A stretch of 64,000 nucleotides of DNA from Paraspadella gotoi (taxonomy: Eukaryota > Chaetognatha): positions 8,505,619 through 8,569,618 of the forward strand of contig CM119269.1 of the NCBI GenBank assembly GCA_051294375.1, written 5' to 3'. Made by a program: the position numbers and the translations under genes. Numbering within the stretch: position 1 is the first letter of the stretch; each line of letters begins with the position of its first letter. Shown piece by piece: positions 47,835 to 60,936 of the stretch. The notes beneath the pieces were generated by a model. The model worked only from the letters and a program-made list of their open reading frames with translations, ran no database searches and had not been told where the DNA came from.

Positions 47835-49170
47835 TAAGTAAGTTTAAATAAAGAAAAATATCCGATATCGATATGTGTATTTTTATATATCAGTACCGAC
47901 TCGGATGACGAACCTCTATCTCAAGTGAATATCCAATAACAACAAAAAAAATCCGACTAATTTCTGATACAACAACGTTTTTTCAAGACAAGCGAAAACC
48001 AGAACCTTGCTAGGGCTGATGAAACTTTTGGTTAGTTTTTCACGCGTCTCTGAGGGAATTTTTAGGTAAGAACAAGGTCCAATCTCGCTGATACAGACGA
48101 GGCCCAAGAACGAAACAGCATCCCGAGTGACAAAGAAACAAGACCGAACGACGCCCTGACAAACAGCGAACGCAGCAGCCCGACCCGAACACAAGCCAAA
48201 AACCAAAGACAAAATTAACCCCAAGCCGGAACCCGTAGCATCCTGGGGGTCTGAGACACAAGAGCCGACTACCCTTAACAAACCCCGGGCATCTTCCACC
48301 CACTCTCTCCCCTAATGGTAATAAAAATTACCTCGGCCGTCGTGAAAAAAGAAACATTGAGAGGCGAGTAAAAGGAGTAGAAGTCGCGAAAACATCCCAA
48401 GTGATTTTCACCACCCACCGGGTGGACCGCCTCACATCTTACAAACCAGATCATCTCTCGTATACTAAACAGTGCAATTCATTTAAAGTCCACCTCGCGG
48501 AAGAGAATATAAATGTTATTTCGAAGCGAACGTATTTATTTCTATGCCCTGAAGGTGATTTTTGGGAATCCCGGATGTGATAACTACGTTATCTTGTTCG
48601 CGGATCTGCATAATACTGCGGTACCGAAACGACGGATGAAGGTCGGGAACGAAACAAGTACGCCACCGCCGCGACACGAGGAACTCGAGCGGTCGCGGAC
48701 AGGACGAGCCGCAGACGGACTGGGACCCGAGCGAAAGGCTGCGACGGACCACAGTACAAAATGCTGCGCATTATGATAACACTTGATGGTGTCAGAGAGG
48801 ATTAAGAAGTGCGCAGAAAACTTATCGTATCATTCTGTAATCTCGGTACCAGAAATCATTAATGAGAGTGGACGGAGACGTTATGATAATTTACATGGCC
48901 ATGACTGGATAAAGATGGAAATGGGAAAGGGTGACGCCGTGTTGTCGACAAGTGGGAGTATAGTGATTCCCTTAGGGATAGTTCATGGTAGTAATCAAGA
49001 ATGATACGACCTGGAGTAATTTAGTGCGAAAGACAGATTCGAGAGGCAGATGAGGTAAAAGAGAGTGTTAAGAGGAGAGATGAGAAGAGGATATGACAGA
49101 GAGAGATGTAGAAAGTTGACAAGAAGAAAAATAATATACCTGCGGTGCCTCTTCTTCTCTCCTTCTCCTC
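47835..49170. other. Mixed-composition DNA with unconfirmed coding potential
   Basis: A GC-richer block (48060-48300) and two plus-strand open frames (48513-48776 and 48783-49004) have non-repetitive composition. An example is HDWIKMEMGKGDAVLSTSG in the second. I could not connect them by splice sites or assign a family, so no gene is called. Confidence 0.35.
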
Positions 49171-49174
49171 TCTC

Positions 49175-49460
49175 TTCTAAAAAAAAAATGTTGATGCACA
49201 AAATAATTAAACAAACATTCCTTCTCTCTATCTTTTCCCCCCCAGAAAATAAAAACCGTAATGTTTCGTTCGTCCGGTGTATGAGTAAACAAAACAGTTG
49301 TGTAAACAAAAACAGTAAAACATCATAATGTGAGGGAAAATAAATCAAACAATAAGGTTGAAGATATAAAACGAGATTTCTTTTGGCAGCGGAAAAGGGA
49401 CAAGGGGTTGGTGGTATTAGAGAAAGGGGGATGATGGGCTGGTTGAGGAAGGACAATAGG
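49175..49460 (+). repeat. Duplicated block D2, copy A
   Basis: Matches 52203-52450 throughout: ATTCCTTCTCTCTATCTTT, CCCCCCAGAAAA, GAGTAAACAAAA, CTTTTGGCAG, GGGACAAGGGGTTGG. Differences are mostly extra bases in this copy. Confidence 0.8.
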
Positions 49461-49479
49461 CCATATAACATGAGCTCAT

Positions 49480-50940
49480 TTTATGGTAGCTCTTTCTTTT
49501 ATCTTATCTTTCACTAAACTCCTGTGCACTTACCCTATCCGCTAACCACTTGATTTCTTTCGCATTTCCAATTTCCACTTCATTTTACTAATTTTATTTT
49601 CATTGTTGTTAATAGTAGTGATTACTTAATCTTTTAAGTTTACTTATTTACTTCTTATTTTCTCTGTTGTACATTACTAATTGTATTACATTTCATTCCT
49701 TTGTGTGTGCGTGGTTCTCTCTTCTCTCTGCTCTCTCTTCTCCTCCTCTCTCTCTTTCATTTTCACAATCTTACTTCTAACTTCCCCCTGTCCTTACCTT
49801 GGAACTGGTCCTCACATGCTGACCACTCTCTCACTCGAATTCTTTGTTGGAATCTCCCTCTCTCTCTGTCTCCTCTCGTCTTCTCTCACTTTAAACTTCA
49901 ACTTATCACAGAGATAATTGTGTGTAAAAAAAAATCACTTGCTGATGAAGACTCTAACTCTACAGAGGTCGTACTATGTCCGACTTACTTGTTCACCATT
50001 AAACAATTTCGTTCTGCCACCTATTAAAAACTGTTTCCTGGCGTTTTCCCTAAAAGTTGAACTTCTGAAACTAATGTTGACTCCCAATAGGGCGCTTAAA
50101 AAAATATGGGCTTCTCAATGGTTCTCAGCATTATAGTTGAAAACTATGAATAACGGGAAAGTTATGACAAAAAAGATGTTCGCGGTCTTCGCTTGTCTTC
50201 ATACTTGTTGACTTTGATCTCGATAACTGTGTCTCTCTCCACTGCTTGGGACTATTACAAACAATCATTACTCGCTGTATTTTGTCGTTGCAATGATAAT
50301 TAAAATAACTTATGGATTGGATGAGAATGTGAATATTTGCGCCTGAAAGAGTTTTTGAAGAAAAATGTTGAGTCTGAACGAGTCCTTTGAGAGAGAAGGA
50401 GAAAGAATACGCAGAGGATACTATGCAAGGTGGAAGATGTAAGGGGATAAGAGGAATGAGACGTGAGAAAGAGGATGGAAGAGGTAAGAAGAACGAGAGA
50501 AAGTATAAGTACTTTGACGAAAGAGAGAAGAAGAGGAAGAGTGAGAGAGAAGTGAGGAGAAGATGAGGAAAAGATAGAGGAGAGGGGACAGATGGAGGAG
50601 GGAGCGACTTTTGTTAGATTTCTGATAAAATCACGGGAACTTTGAAGGTGAGATAGGGAGAGCGGAGAAAAGAAAGAAAGAGAGAAAGAGGGAAAAGAAA
50701 AAGTGGAGAAAAAAAGAAAATGGAGGAGGAAGGAAAATCGAATAAGAGAGTATTTTTCTCATTATAGAGTTCATATACCTTCTCCTATAATTAGAAAAAT
50801 AAGAAATTCTTTTTGAGAAAATAGAGTTCTTCTATGTGTATTTTTTGTTACATGGAGATAGTATAAATTCTTTTTATTACTCGGGAAATTTGTGTCGTAC
50901 AATTGGACACGAAATAATGTGATTTTCTGGACCCTTCCCG
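49480..50940. other. AT-rich then purine-rich DNA, no gene seen
   Basis: AT/CT-rich DNA to 49900 and a GA-rich degenerate stretch at 50380-50740. No splice-consistent coding region. Confidence 0.45.
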
Positions 50941-50960
50941 GCTAGTTAGGATAGTAAAAA

Positions 50961-51339
50961 TCATGTAGCGTAGCTACCGTAATCTGACTGAAAAATCATT
51001 AATACCTGTGAGCATTCGACGAGAATGCTATGAATATTTTTCTGCGCATTTGCATAAAAATAGTCGCGGAATACTCTGTAAATTCTGCCGTGGTATTTTT
51101 TCCTATTGTTTTTATAACATTTGACCGCTCCATCGAGATATCCTAATCTTATCATATAAATGATACAATCTTATATTATCCGGCTGCGATGTGATATATC
51201 GATCTGGATGCTGCTCAATATCTCCCACGACAGAGAGATGAACGTCAGCTAACTCCATATCCGTCATACCAAACTTCTCCTCTTCAGGTATATGTAACGT
51301 AGCGTAACCAATTGATACCCCAGTTAAACGTTTAACCAA
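50961..51339 (-). pseudogene. Unrecognised coding-like fragment with one frameshift
   Basis: Two overlapping minus-strand frames (51339-51112 and 51155-50961) both have coding-like composition and appear to be consecutive. The first carries PEEEKFGMTDMELADVHLSV and ends after HLYDKIRIS. The second continues R-L-G-Y-L-D-G-A-V-K and on to NAQKNIHSILVEC. A one-base shift near 51140 would explain the break. An in-frame stop directly precedes the first part, so the 5' end is an exon edge or degraded. A possible donor (CTCACAG|GTATTA) lies near 51000. No family recognised. Confidence 0.35.
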
Positions 51340-51354
51340 TCACCGATCCAATAA

Positions 51355-51420
51355 ATGTCGATGAAGAATTTATTAATAGTAAACAAGATGGGATCGATCC
51401 CAAATTTCGACGGAACCGAA
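51355..51420 (+). repeat. Duplicated block D1, copy B
   Basis: Counterpart of 47755-47830, more compact. Confidence 0.65.
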
Positions 51421-51522
51421 GATTAAAATTCCATTCGATGAAAATTAATCAGACCGAATCGATTCCGATTCCATAAAATCGTCTGATGAACTTTTTAGTT
51501 TACGTCTCGGAATTTGTGGTCC

Positions 51523-51527
<5 letters not shown>

Positions 51528-51553
<26 letters not shown>

Positions 51554-51774
51554 TAACGAGACTGGGTCGAGACACGCCCCCTTCAACCGCCTCCCCTCTC
51601 CTTAAGTTAAAACCGGAAAAACTGAGGGCGATAAAGGGTAAGTCGAAACCGGGTGACGCCTCACCTCCATTCGTCTAAACTTACCCTCGATTAATGAAGC
51701 GACGAAAGAAGGTGAGTGATACTAACGACGACGACGAACGACGAACGACGAACGACGAACGACGATGACGACGA

Positions 51775-51842
<68 letters not shown>
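51528..51842. repeat. GAC triplet arrays
   Basis: A short (GAC)n run at 51528-51554 and a ~115-bp GAC/AACGACG array at 51724-51842. The minus frame is poly-Ser. Confidence 0.9.
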
Positions 51843-52202
51843 ACGTCAACCTCCTTTGATAACTTGATCAAGTTTAAAGCGAAACTTCTTCTCTCGTCCA
51901 AACTAAGTGGGCGATGATAATACATCAGGCGATAATGAAGGGAAAGACGCGTTTGTCGCTGTATATCATGGAGAGAGAGAGANNNNNNNNNNNNNNNNNN
52001 NNNNNNNNNNNNNNNNNNNNNNNNNNNNNNNNNNNNNNNNNNNNNNNNNNNNNNNNNNNNNNNNNNNNNNNNNNNNNNNNNNNNNNNNNNNNNNNNNNNN
52101 NNNNNNNNNNNNNNNNNNNNNNNNNNNNNNNNNNNNNNNNNNNNNNNNNNNNNNNNNNNNNNNNNNNNNNNNNNNNNNNNNNNNNNNNNNTCTCTCTCTC
52201 TC

Positions 52203-52450
52203 TCTCTTAAAAAAAATGTGAGGCACAAAATAATTAACACATTCCTTCTCTCTATCTTTCTCCCCCCCAGAAAAAAAAACGTAAATTGTTTCGTCTCCGG
52301 TAGAGTAAACAAAAGTGTAAACAAAACAGTAAACAAAAGGAGAAAATAAACAAACAAAAGGTGAAGAGATAAACGAGATTCTTTTGGCAGGAAAGGGACA
52401 AGGGGTTGGGATAGAGAAGGGGGATGATGGGGTGAGGAAGGGAAATAGGA
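52203..52450 (+). repeat. Duplicated block D2, copy B
   Basis: Counterpart of 49175-49460, starting right after the gap 51983-52190. That gap is flanked by (GA)n on its left and (CT)n on its right. Confidence 0.8.
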
Positions 52451-52559
52451 AAAAGAATAAAAAGGGGGCACTATTTTTTGAAAACGCCCAATTTTGGTTA
52501 TTTAATCTTTTAAATTAATTTAAACAAAATTAATTAATATTAATCTTTTACTAAATATT

Positions 52560-52770
52560 CAATCAAATTCTTAATCCTAATCCTTAACCCTAATATCCAA
52601 ACCTATCTATAATCCATAATCAAAATCCTTAATATTATTCCCTAACCTAAAACCTTTATTCCTAACCATAATTTTTATGCAAATCTCAAAACAAGTCACT
52701 AACCATAACCATAACCTTAATCATTAACCTAACCCTTATTCCAAACTACTAACCTAGTTATTTATAATAA
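52560..52770. repeat. Degenerate CCTAAC array (telomere-like)
   Basis: Repeats such as CCTTAACCCTAA, CATAACCATAACC and CTAACCTAACCC cover ~200 bp. It is in opposite strand sense to the GGTTAG array at 26090-26290. Confidence 0.6.
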
Positions 52771-53014
52771 TTTATAAATTTATAAAGTTAATTCTGAAAA
52801 TAAGTTGACATAGGGCGCTTTTANNNNNNNNNNNNNNNNNNNNNNNNNNNNNNNNNNNNNNNNNNNNNNNNNNNNNNNNNNNNNNNNNNNNNNNNNNNNN
52901 NNNNNNNNNNNNNNNNNNNNNNNNNNNNNNNNNNNNNNNNNNNNNNNNNNNNNNNNNNNNNNNNNNNNNNNNNNNNNNNNNNNNNNNNNNNNNNNNNNNN
53001 NNNNNNNNNNNNNN

Positions 53015-56000
53015 GTATGAAAAAAAGAGTGCGGTGTGTTAAATGTGAGATGAATAAAATGGATGTTGAAAATCTGAGCAAATATAAAAAAGGGTAGAGT
53101 CTGGGAAGGGGGTAGAAGAGAAAGAACAAGGGTTGAAGAATAGTGTAATTTACGTACAGATTTCAGGAACAAGTGGTTGTTTTCGTTGCTTAAGATACTC
53201 GTATGATGTCCATTGTTAATAACATAAGGTCACGCAGGGCACAACTCTATCTAGATAACAATATCGAGTTGTGACGTCGTGGAGTCCAAAATAAAAGAGA
53301 GCGATTGAAGTCCTGACAAAATTCTGATAGATGTTATCCTTTTACATCCGGGGAAAAAAAGGCAAACGTATTAAAATCTCCTTACGTAAAGGAAATCAAA
53401 AATAGCGGGCGGTCGGACGGTGAAAGGGCGGAACCGGAGGGAGGAAAGGCGGACCTTAGGTGTGGCTGCACCCCGGGCGGCCGACAAACACTCGTCGACC
53501 AATATTCCTCCCTCTCCTCCTCTCCTCCTTCCCTCGCCAACGCTCTAGAACCAAACCGTTGCTTATATACAGACTCACAAGTTTCATAAAAACAAACGAT
53601 TTGCACATTCATCAGACTCAATATATAAATAATTGTCGTCTATTTAAAAATATTTAAGTTATAGATGCGATCGAAACAATCAGAGATCCGCAGAAATTAC
53701 GAATACTCAATATCGATATTTTGTATGTTAAGACACCGTCAAGCCGCGTCAAAAGAACAAAAGATACTAGGACCTGGCGGATATTCGCAGAAATTTTTCA
53801 TTAAAAAGGATCTTTTCCCTGTGAAAATATCTTTCGCATGGTTCTACGAGTTTTTATTAATAAATATTATTATTAATATATTTTGTCTATCTTTAATTAA
53901 TATATTCAGACATGCTTAATAATTTTATAACGTTTTTGTGACTAGACATGTTGTGATTTTTAATATTATTTTCCTGCTTTTTTAATAAGGAAAACTCTTT
54001 AAAATTAATCCCTTATTTTTTGACTTTTGACTCTCTGAAATTCAGTACGAACACTATTTAAAGAGAATTAAATAATATGATCTTATATTAGTACAATGAT
54101 AAATAACATAATATAATTATATTTCATAAAAAAAGATATATTTTTTTAACTATTGCAATGTTTATACAACAAAACAATGCTTTAAAACGGATATTGATAT
54201 GAATTACCAATTTATATTCCACCTCATTCTTATCTTAAAACTATTATTCATATTATGAATACTTTTTCCCTAATGTACATATCAGTTTCAATTTTAATAT
54301 AAAATATCTTAACTAAGGCCAATAAAATTAGGCTGAATGACGGGTCTGGCACTCCTCGTCTCTCTCTCTCTCCATTCTCCATCTCTCTCCTTTCTTCTCT
54401 TTTTAGTCATTGTTTATTATCTTTCTGCCTCTTGTGTTTTGCATTAGAGCTCTCTCTCTCTGACCTTTAATGAATACCGACATAATGTTTTTACTAAAAT
54501 AATATTTCGCAACTACTCTGTTATCCCTTCATCGTTGTTCCAAGATATCGAAGACACATGGTACCCTCGATTGTTAACAATGAAGCTATGTTATGATATT
54601 ATCATATTGTTTTTTAATCATAATTGTATTACTCCTTTTCTCAATTTGCGATTGATTGTAAATATTCAAACCAGGAGCATAATATCTATTCATTTTACAG
54701 ACACTAGGTTCGATTAGGATTATTATAAATTTAAATTGCTACTGTATTTGTGATTCTAAAACTTATAAAAACAAAAGCAATTCTTTCAAAAATCCTTGGT
54801 GAATTAAAGTTTTCCCTACTCAAATTCTCTGATTTTCTTTATTAATTGAACAGCTAGTTTATTGTGATTTATGATCAGATAAATTACGACATAATTATAG
54901 AGAACAGTTATTTATACCATTATCTAAAAAATTTGAAGTCCCGAGGTTATAGTTGCTCACACACAAAACATGATCCAACGCATCAAACTCTATGTTATTG
55001 TTATTTGTCAAATTTAGTAATATTTATTAGATTCGTATTTAGATTTTACCTTCCTGATCATATCAAATAAATATAACTTAATCACTTGGATTATTATGAC
55101 TATGAGATACCTTTCACTATTAGTCTATCATAGTGTAATCAACGGTGGTGTTATGCCTTGCGGCGGGTTTAGCAGATTGGTGCCACGTTAGTTATTGCGA
55201 CCCGAGTCAAAATTGCCACACGCCCCTCTCCCAGTAGGTGCGCTAGGATTGCCACCTCTGTAGCATCGGTACCCGCACTATTAGCAATTGCACAGATAGA
55301 ATTTTCCGCCCCACCTCAATTCACGTATTCCTCGTACGGTCACATCACTAATGGAACACTAGTCTAAAATTACTATTAAAATATATAGAAAAAATATTCG
55401 ACTTAATAATTATTTAAATATTTAATTTTCTTTTCTTTGCAGTAATATTTTTCAAATTCAATTTTTTTATTTATTTTATTTACTGTAAATTATTTTATAT
55501 TATATTAGCTCTAGTTTTCACTTTTTTTAAAAATTTTACTGTTTATTGTTATTTATCTTTCGTTTCTGATAAGTTTTTTCAAAGCTCTTACCCCAGATCT
55601 ATCTATTAAAGTCAGCTAGGATAGTAACTTCACGAACATGAAATATACAATGTGTGATATCTCAATTTACATTACTATTGATATGCTAAACTAAGGAACT
55701 TAACAAGATAGTATTTCTACACTTTTATGCAAAACTCTTGAGATTTCTCATTTGGTTTCGACAGAAGAAATTAGATTCCATATTATATGACATTTTCCTA
55801 TATATATTTATTTTAGCTACTGACTACTAACTATAAGTCTACTTTATTATTCTTAAAATATATATTCTAACAATACCTATAATATTAATTATTTCTCTAT
55901 TATAATGTACAATAATAAAACAGTTTAATTACGCGATATAAACTGGCGTCATTCGGTTATTGACAAATTCGTCGTAAAGCTAATTTGCTTATTTAGGAGC

Positions 56001-56240
56001 CAGATAAAATCGATCGGGATTTCTTTGATCGTTTAAATGACATAAAGGTGTTTTAAATTATAACGTTATATATGTGTGATCACTTGTGTGAACGTATTTG
56101 AAAAATCTGATCCATCTTGAGTACACTGACCCGCGCTCGTGTAATCAATATCCTTTCTCGAGGTCAAAGTTTCAACGCAAATAAAAACAGCGGATATGAC
56201 TTTACAATATCTACACCGCGAATTCAGCGAATTCAGCGAA
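53015..56240. other. AT-rich interval, no supported gene
   Basis: Strongly AT-rich from 53.6 kb. A GC-richer patch at 53400-53560 and another at 55140-55360 (repeated ATTGCCAC motifs) are unexplained. The patch around 54360-54400 is CT-rich. No exon chain could be built. Confidence 0.5.
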
Positions 56241-56487
56241 TTCATACAATTGAAACATTCTTTGAAATATTATACCACTTCATTGATAGGGAAGCCAGGT
56301 ACTCTGGGAGTGAATAAACGAGACTGTGAGAGAGTCTTGATTGAAACCTTGCAGGGACCTGCTATGTCATTATCTTGTAAGAGTGATGGAGGCCTTAAAC
56401 CACCAAAGCCTGTCCAAAGTCAGGGGCAAGATAGCTTAATTATTAAATGAATGGATAATTTTTATATTGGTTGTACCAATTTCATAT
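56241..56487 (+). repeat. Dispersed repeat family R, copy 2
   Basis: Full-length copy of the repeat at 14313-14588. It is preceded by three GAATTCAGC units (56220-56246). One frame is open for about 84 codons, but the intronic copy has stops and frame changes, so coding is not supported. Confidence 0.8.
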
Positions 56488-56489
56488 GT

Positions 56490-59270
56490 TTATTGTACAA
56501 AGATGGGAATCAAAATTTAGAAAATCCATATACGTTCTGTATTTTTATCTAAATTTAGCGCCGCAGCTCTTACGTTCCGCACTTTAAGAAAATATTTCAA
56601 AACTTAATTCTCATGTAACAGAATTATTATGTATTCTGTTGTAAATTACGAAATTATAAATTTCAAAACAATGATAAATACGCTTTCTGCTTAAAAAAAC
56701 ACTTTTTTGGATAATTCTCAATCAGAAAAACCCAGATCGGGGTCGCGAGAAAGACTGACGAAGGAAGGAACAGATCGGGAGATCTTTTACAAAAATCAGG
56801 CAATATAGTAGACCGCTGCGGATTTTTTCTTGCAATTCCAATTCCATCTGCCCTACGCCTTCATATTGCATCAAAGTTGCCAATGAGGCCCGACTCCCAT
56901 TTAAGAAGAAAAAAGAAACTGAGGCCCGCCCTTAAAAAAAGGCGAGGAGCCTCTTTGACGATCCCCTTAAAGCCTCGAGGGGGAATCGAAATTAATCGCC
57001 CACCCTCTACTCTAAACCTTAGTCGTCGTCGTCGTCGTCGTCGTCGTCGACGTCGTCGGTGCGGGCGAACTCACCCTCAGTCGGGGATCACCTGACCCCA
57101 TTAGCCGCCACCGCTGTCACCGCCGCCGCCGTCGTCCCCGTCACCCTTTTGGAAACGACAGACTTCAGCCACCTGCGACACTCGGCTTGAGATGATGACG
57201 ACGACGACGACGACGACGACGACGATTGAAAATCGATTTTTCAACGAATTTTTGACGTCGATGAAGAAGAAGAAGAAAANNNNNNNNNNNNNNNNNNNNN
57301 NNNNNNNNNNNNNNNNNNNNNNNNNNNNNNNNNNNNNNNNNNNNNNNNNNNNNNNNNNNNNNNNNNNNNNNNAAAATCGAGGGAAGATATTTTATTTGGG
57401 GGTGTTGGGGGGGGAACGATAAATTGTGAAGAATAAAAATTTGGCTATTAAATAATAAATAGATTTATAATTAATTGCTAATTTTCTAAAAAAATATTTA
57501 AAATTTTAAAAATCATTCAGCGAAAAAAATGAATGAACGAATAAATGAACTAATTAATTAATAAATTAATTATCAGGGAATGAATTATTAAATTAATGGG
57601 TTGAATGATAGAATGAATAAATTAATTAATCAATTAATGATTGAACAAACGAATGAAGGAGTAAACACGAAAATACGGAAAAGAACATCCCGAATCACAA
57701 TAGAAAANNNNNNNNNNNNNNNNNNNNNNNNNNNNNNNNNNNNNNNNNNNNNNNNNNNNNNNNNNNNNNNNNNNNNNNNNNNNNNNNNNNNNNNNNNNNN
57801 NNNNNNNNNNNNNNNNNNNNNNNNNNNNNNNNNNNNNNNNNNNNNNNNNNNNNNNNNNNNNNNNNNNNNNNNNNNNNNNNNNNNNNNNNNNNNNNNNNNN
57901 NNNNNNNNNNNNNNNNNNNNNNNNNNNNNNNNNNNNNNNNNNNNNNNNNNNNNNNNNNNNNNNNNNNNNNNNNNNNNNNNNNNNNNNNNNNNNNNNNNNN
58001 NNNNNNNNNNNNNNNNNGTCGCGTCCTCATCGTCACCGACTCAAGTTCCGTCACACGTCGCTGGACCCAAACGAGATTCGCGGTCAAAATCTCCGGCGGA
58101 GACGAAATCCGCGCGGAAATTTAAATATTTGATCTTTAACGTCACTAAGGTCGAGATTTCGTTTTTCACGTCACGAATTAAGCCGGAACGAAATTCAACT
58201 GTAAAGTGATGATGAAGGAGATGTTACTACTCGGTTAACTGTGATGCGTTTCGATAGTGTGATGTGATTCGTGAGTTGGATTCTATGAGCCATTTTGCCT
58301 TAATGTGACTCAATCAGTAAATCTCACAACCAATTATTTATACAATCTCACAACCAACTCGGTTCAATTTCACCAACCTCTAAGTACATCATCATCTATC
58401 TAGCTATCANNNNNNNNNNNNNNNNNNNNNNNNNNNNNNNNNNNNNNNNNNNNNNNNNNNNNNNNNNNNNNNNNNNNNNNNNNNNNNNNNNNNNNNNNNN
58501 NNNNNNNNNNNNNNNNNNNNNNNNNNNNNNNNNNNNNNNNNNNNNNNNNNNNNNNNNNNNNNNNNNNNNNNNNNNNNNNNNNNNNNNNNNNNNNNNNNNN
58601 NNNNNNNNNNNNNNNNNNNNNNNNNNNNNNNNNNNNNNNNNNNNNNNNNNNNNNNNNCTCGGAATCGTTCACCCGATTCACGACTCGGTCCTTTCCTCTC
58701 TCATTCGACCGTTTTTATTTATCACATTTATCATTCATGATATATCTGTGATAAAGAATCGCTCTCACTGTCGCACTAAGAAAAAAATGCCTCACTCCTT
58801 TTACTTAGTTAATCACAAGATCAAGAATGACATCTCTCTCTCTCTCNNNNNNNNNNNNNNNNNNNNNNNNNNNNNNNNNNNNNNNNNNNNNNNNNNNNNN
58901 NNNNNNNNNNNNNNNNNNNNNNNNNNNNNNNNNNNNNNNNNNNNNNNNNNNNNNNNNNNNNNNNNNNNNNNNNNNNNNNNNNNNNNNNNNNNNNNNNNNN
59001 NNNNNNNNNNNNNNNNNNNNNNNNNGCGTAGAATTTATCTATCAAAGATCCTATAGTTGAATAAATTAATTAATTAAATTACTAAACATGTACAATGTAC
59101 ATTGTACAATTGTACAACGGTCCTACTTTCTCTCGTCCCGGCAAAAACTGGTTCCCGTTGCTTAGCAACCAAACTTCCTCACGTCCGTCCAACGTCAAAC
59201 ATCGGGACGTGTCTGCGTCAACAACGAAGACAACGACAACAAAGGATGACGTCGACGAACAAGAAAATGC
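56490..59270. other. Gap-rich, triplet-rich interval without a gene
   Basis: Four gaps (57280-57372, 57708-58017, 58410-58657, 58847-59025) break this stretch. It holds (GTC)n at 57019-57050, (GAC)n at 57194-57226 and an AT-rich AATGAAT-type degenerate repeat (57520-57660). No gene recognised. Confidence 0.5.
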
Positions 59271-59284
59271 AAATTGGCGCCGAT

Positions 59285-59605
59285 GATGACGAAGATGAAG
59301 CCGACGACGACGACGAGAACGACGACGGTGAGGTCAGTCCTTTCAACCTCAGTTCCGGGAAGACGCGCGATCGGAAGTCGTCGTCGTCGTCGTAGTTATC
59401 GTCGTCGTCGTCGTCGTAGTTATCGTCGTCGTCGTCGTCTTCGTCGTCGTATTAATCACTTTCGTTGACTCGTCGTAATTCACTTTCACGCAGATTCACG
59501 TTGACTGACGTGAAATCGTGAAGATCGTGATCTTCGACCTTCGATTTCGTCATCATCATCATCATTGTCGTCGTCGTCATCATCGTCGTCGTCGTCGTCC
59601 CTGTT
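59285..59605. repeat. GAC then GTC triplet arrays
   Basis: GAC/GAT-rich at 59285-59330, then GTCGTCGTC runs with GTAGTTATC spacers at 59378-59455, then TCATCA/GTCGTC at 59548-59605. The orientation of the triplet switches strand within 100 bp. Confidence 0.8.
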
Positions 59606-60853
59606 TCCTCATTAAGTCATTGACTGAAACTCGAATCATTGAAGACGAAGGATCGAGATCAAAAATAATAATAACAACAACAACAATAATGAATACAACC
59701 ACACTCTCAAAAGAGTCAGCATCAGCAGCAGTAAACGATTCGGCAGGAGCAGCAGCTGTAGCCGAAGTAGCTGCAGCAGCAGCCTTGGTCAAATCGAGGA
59801 CGAGAAAACATATCGAATCTCGGAAACGAATTTTTGTCGTTTTTTCTTTCGTTTTGTTGTTTTGTTTCGTCAGGAAACAACGACCCTCGACAGAGAAAAC
59901 AAAAAAACGAGGAAAAGAACGTAAAATATGCGGCGGAGGAAAAACAAAAACCGCCGCCGCCGCCCCCGCCTCCGCCGCCGCGCCTCGGCGGCGGCAGGGG
60001 ACGGTTGAGAGTAGGAGATGGGGCGAAAAAAAGGGAGATGTAGAGAATGTGCGTGGATAATAATGAAGGCGAGCAGCTGTTCATATCGTAAGTCGGACGG
60101 GATGAGGAATGGTCCAGGGGTTAGTGAGATGCGGGAAACGGATGGGTGAAGACATGCAGGCATGATAGAGGACAGGGAGAAAGAGTTTCCGAGAGGAAGG
60201 GAATCGTCGAGATTAATTTCAAAGATTTTTTAACATTGAAAGAAAAAATGATTGAAAAGAAAATCAAAAATCATTGAATCAACTCTTTTTCGTTGTCAAG
60301 GAAACTCTGCCCTCTCAAGAAAGGTCAATAGAATTAAATTCACACGCGCCGATCACACGCGACGGGTCAGGCAAGCGACGTCCAAGCATCACCCAAGCAA
60401 CGACGCAAGCAACGAAAAGAGACGCTTGGAACACGCAAAGAAAACTTAAGCCTCCATCGAATTTCAATTAATCTCGACTCAAATTTTCTCTCGAGATTCA
60501 AGATTCGATTTCGTTTGTCAGATTTCCATTCTGATGGAACCGAGTCGTTCGAATTTACCCTGAGGGTTTTTTCTTTTTTCTTTTTTTTTCACCCTTTCCT
60601 CTCTTCGGTGAAAGCTTACTTTTTTCTTTTTATGGCTTTTCAATTTACTATTCCTCCAGAAGCTCGGATAATGCTTTTCTCACAACGCCTTTACGCATTC
60701 TCAAAAATATTTCTAACAACAACATACCCTACCTGTCTCTTTTCTTTCCATACCTCACCATTCTTTGGATTCACCCTCGCCCCACTTCCTCGTTTCTCTC
60801 CGACCGCCGACCGTTTCGTAAGAGCAAACTTTTTTTCCGACGCCCATGGTTCC

Positions 60854-60936
<83 letters not shown>

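Noticed and set aside
48513-49004. Two plus-strand open frames as one gene
   Set aside because: A stop separates them, no splice sites join them in frame, and no family was recognised. Kept only as unconfirmed coding potential.
59518-60060. 180-codon frame with Ala-, Arg- and Thr-rich parts
   Set aside because: Composition follows triplet repeats (CAT, GTC, ACA, GCA, GCC). There is no start or splice context and no domain.
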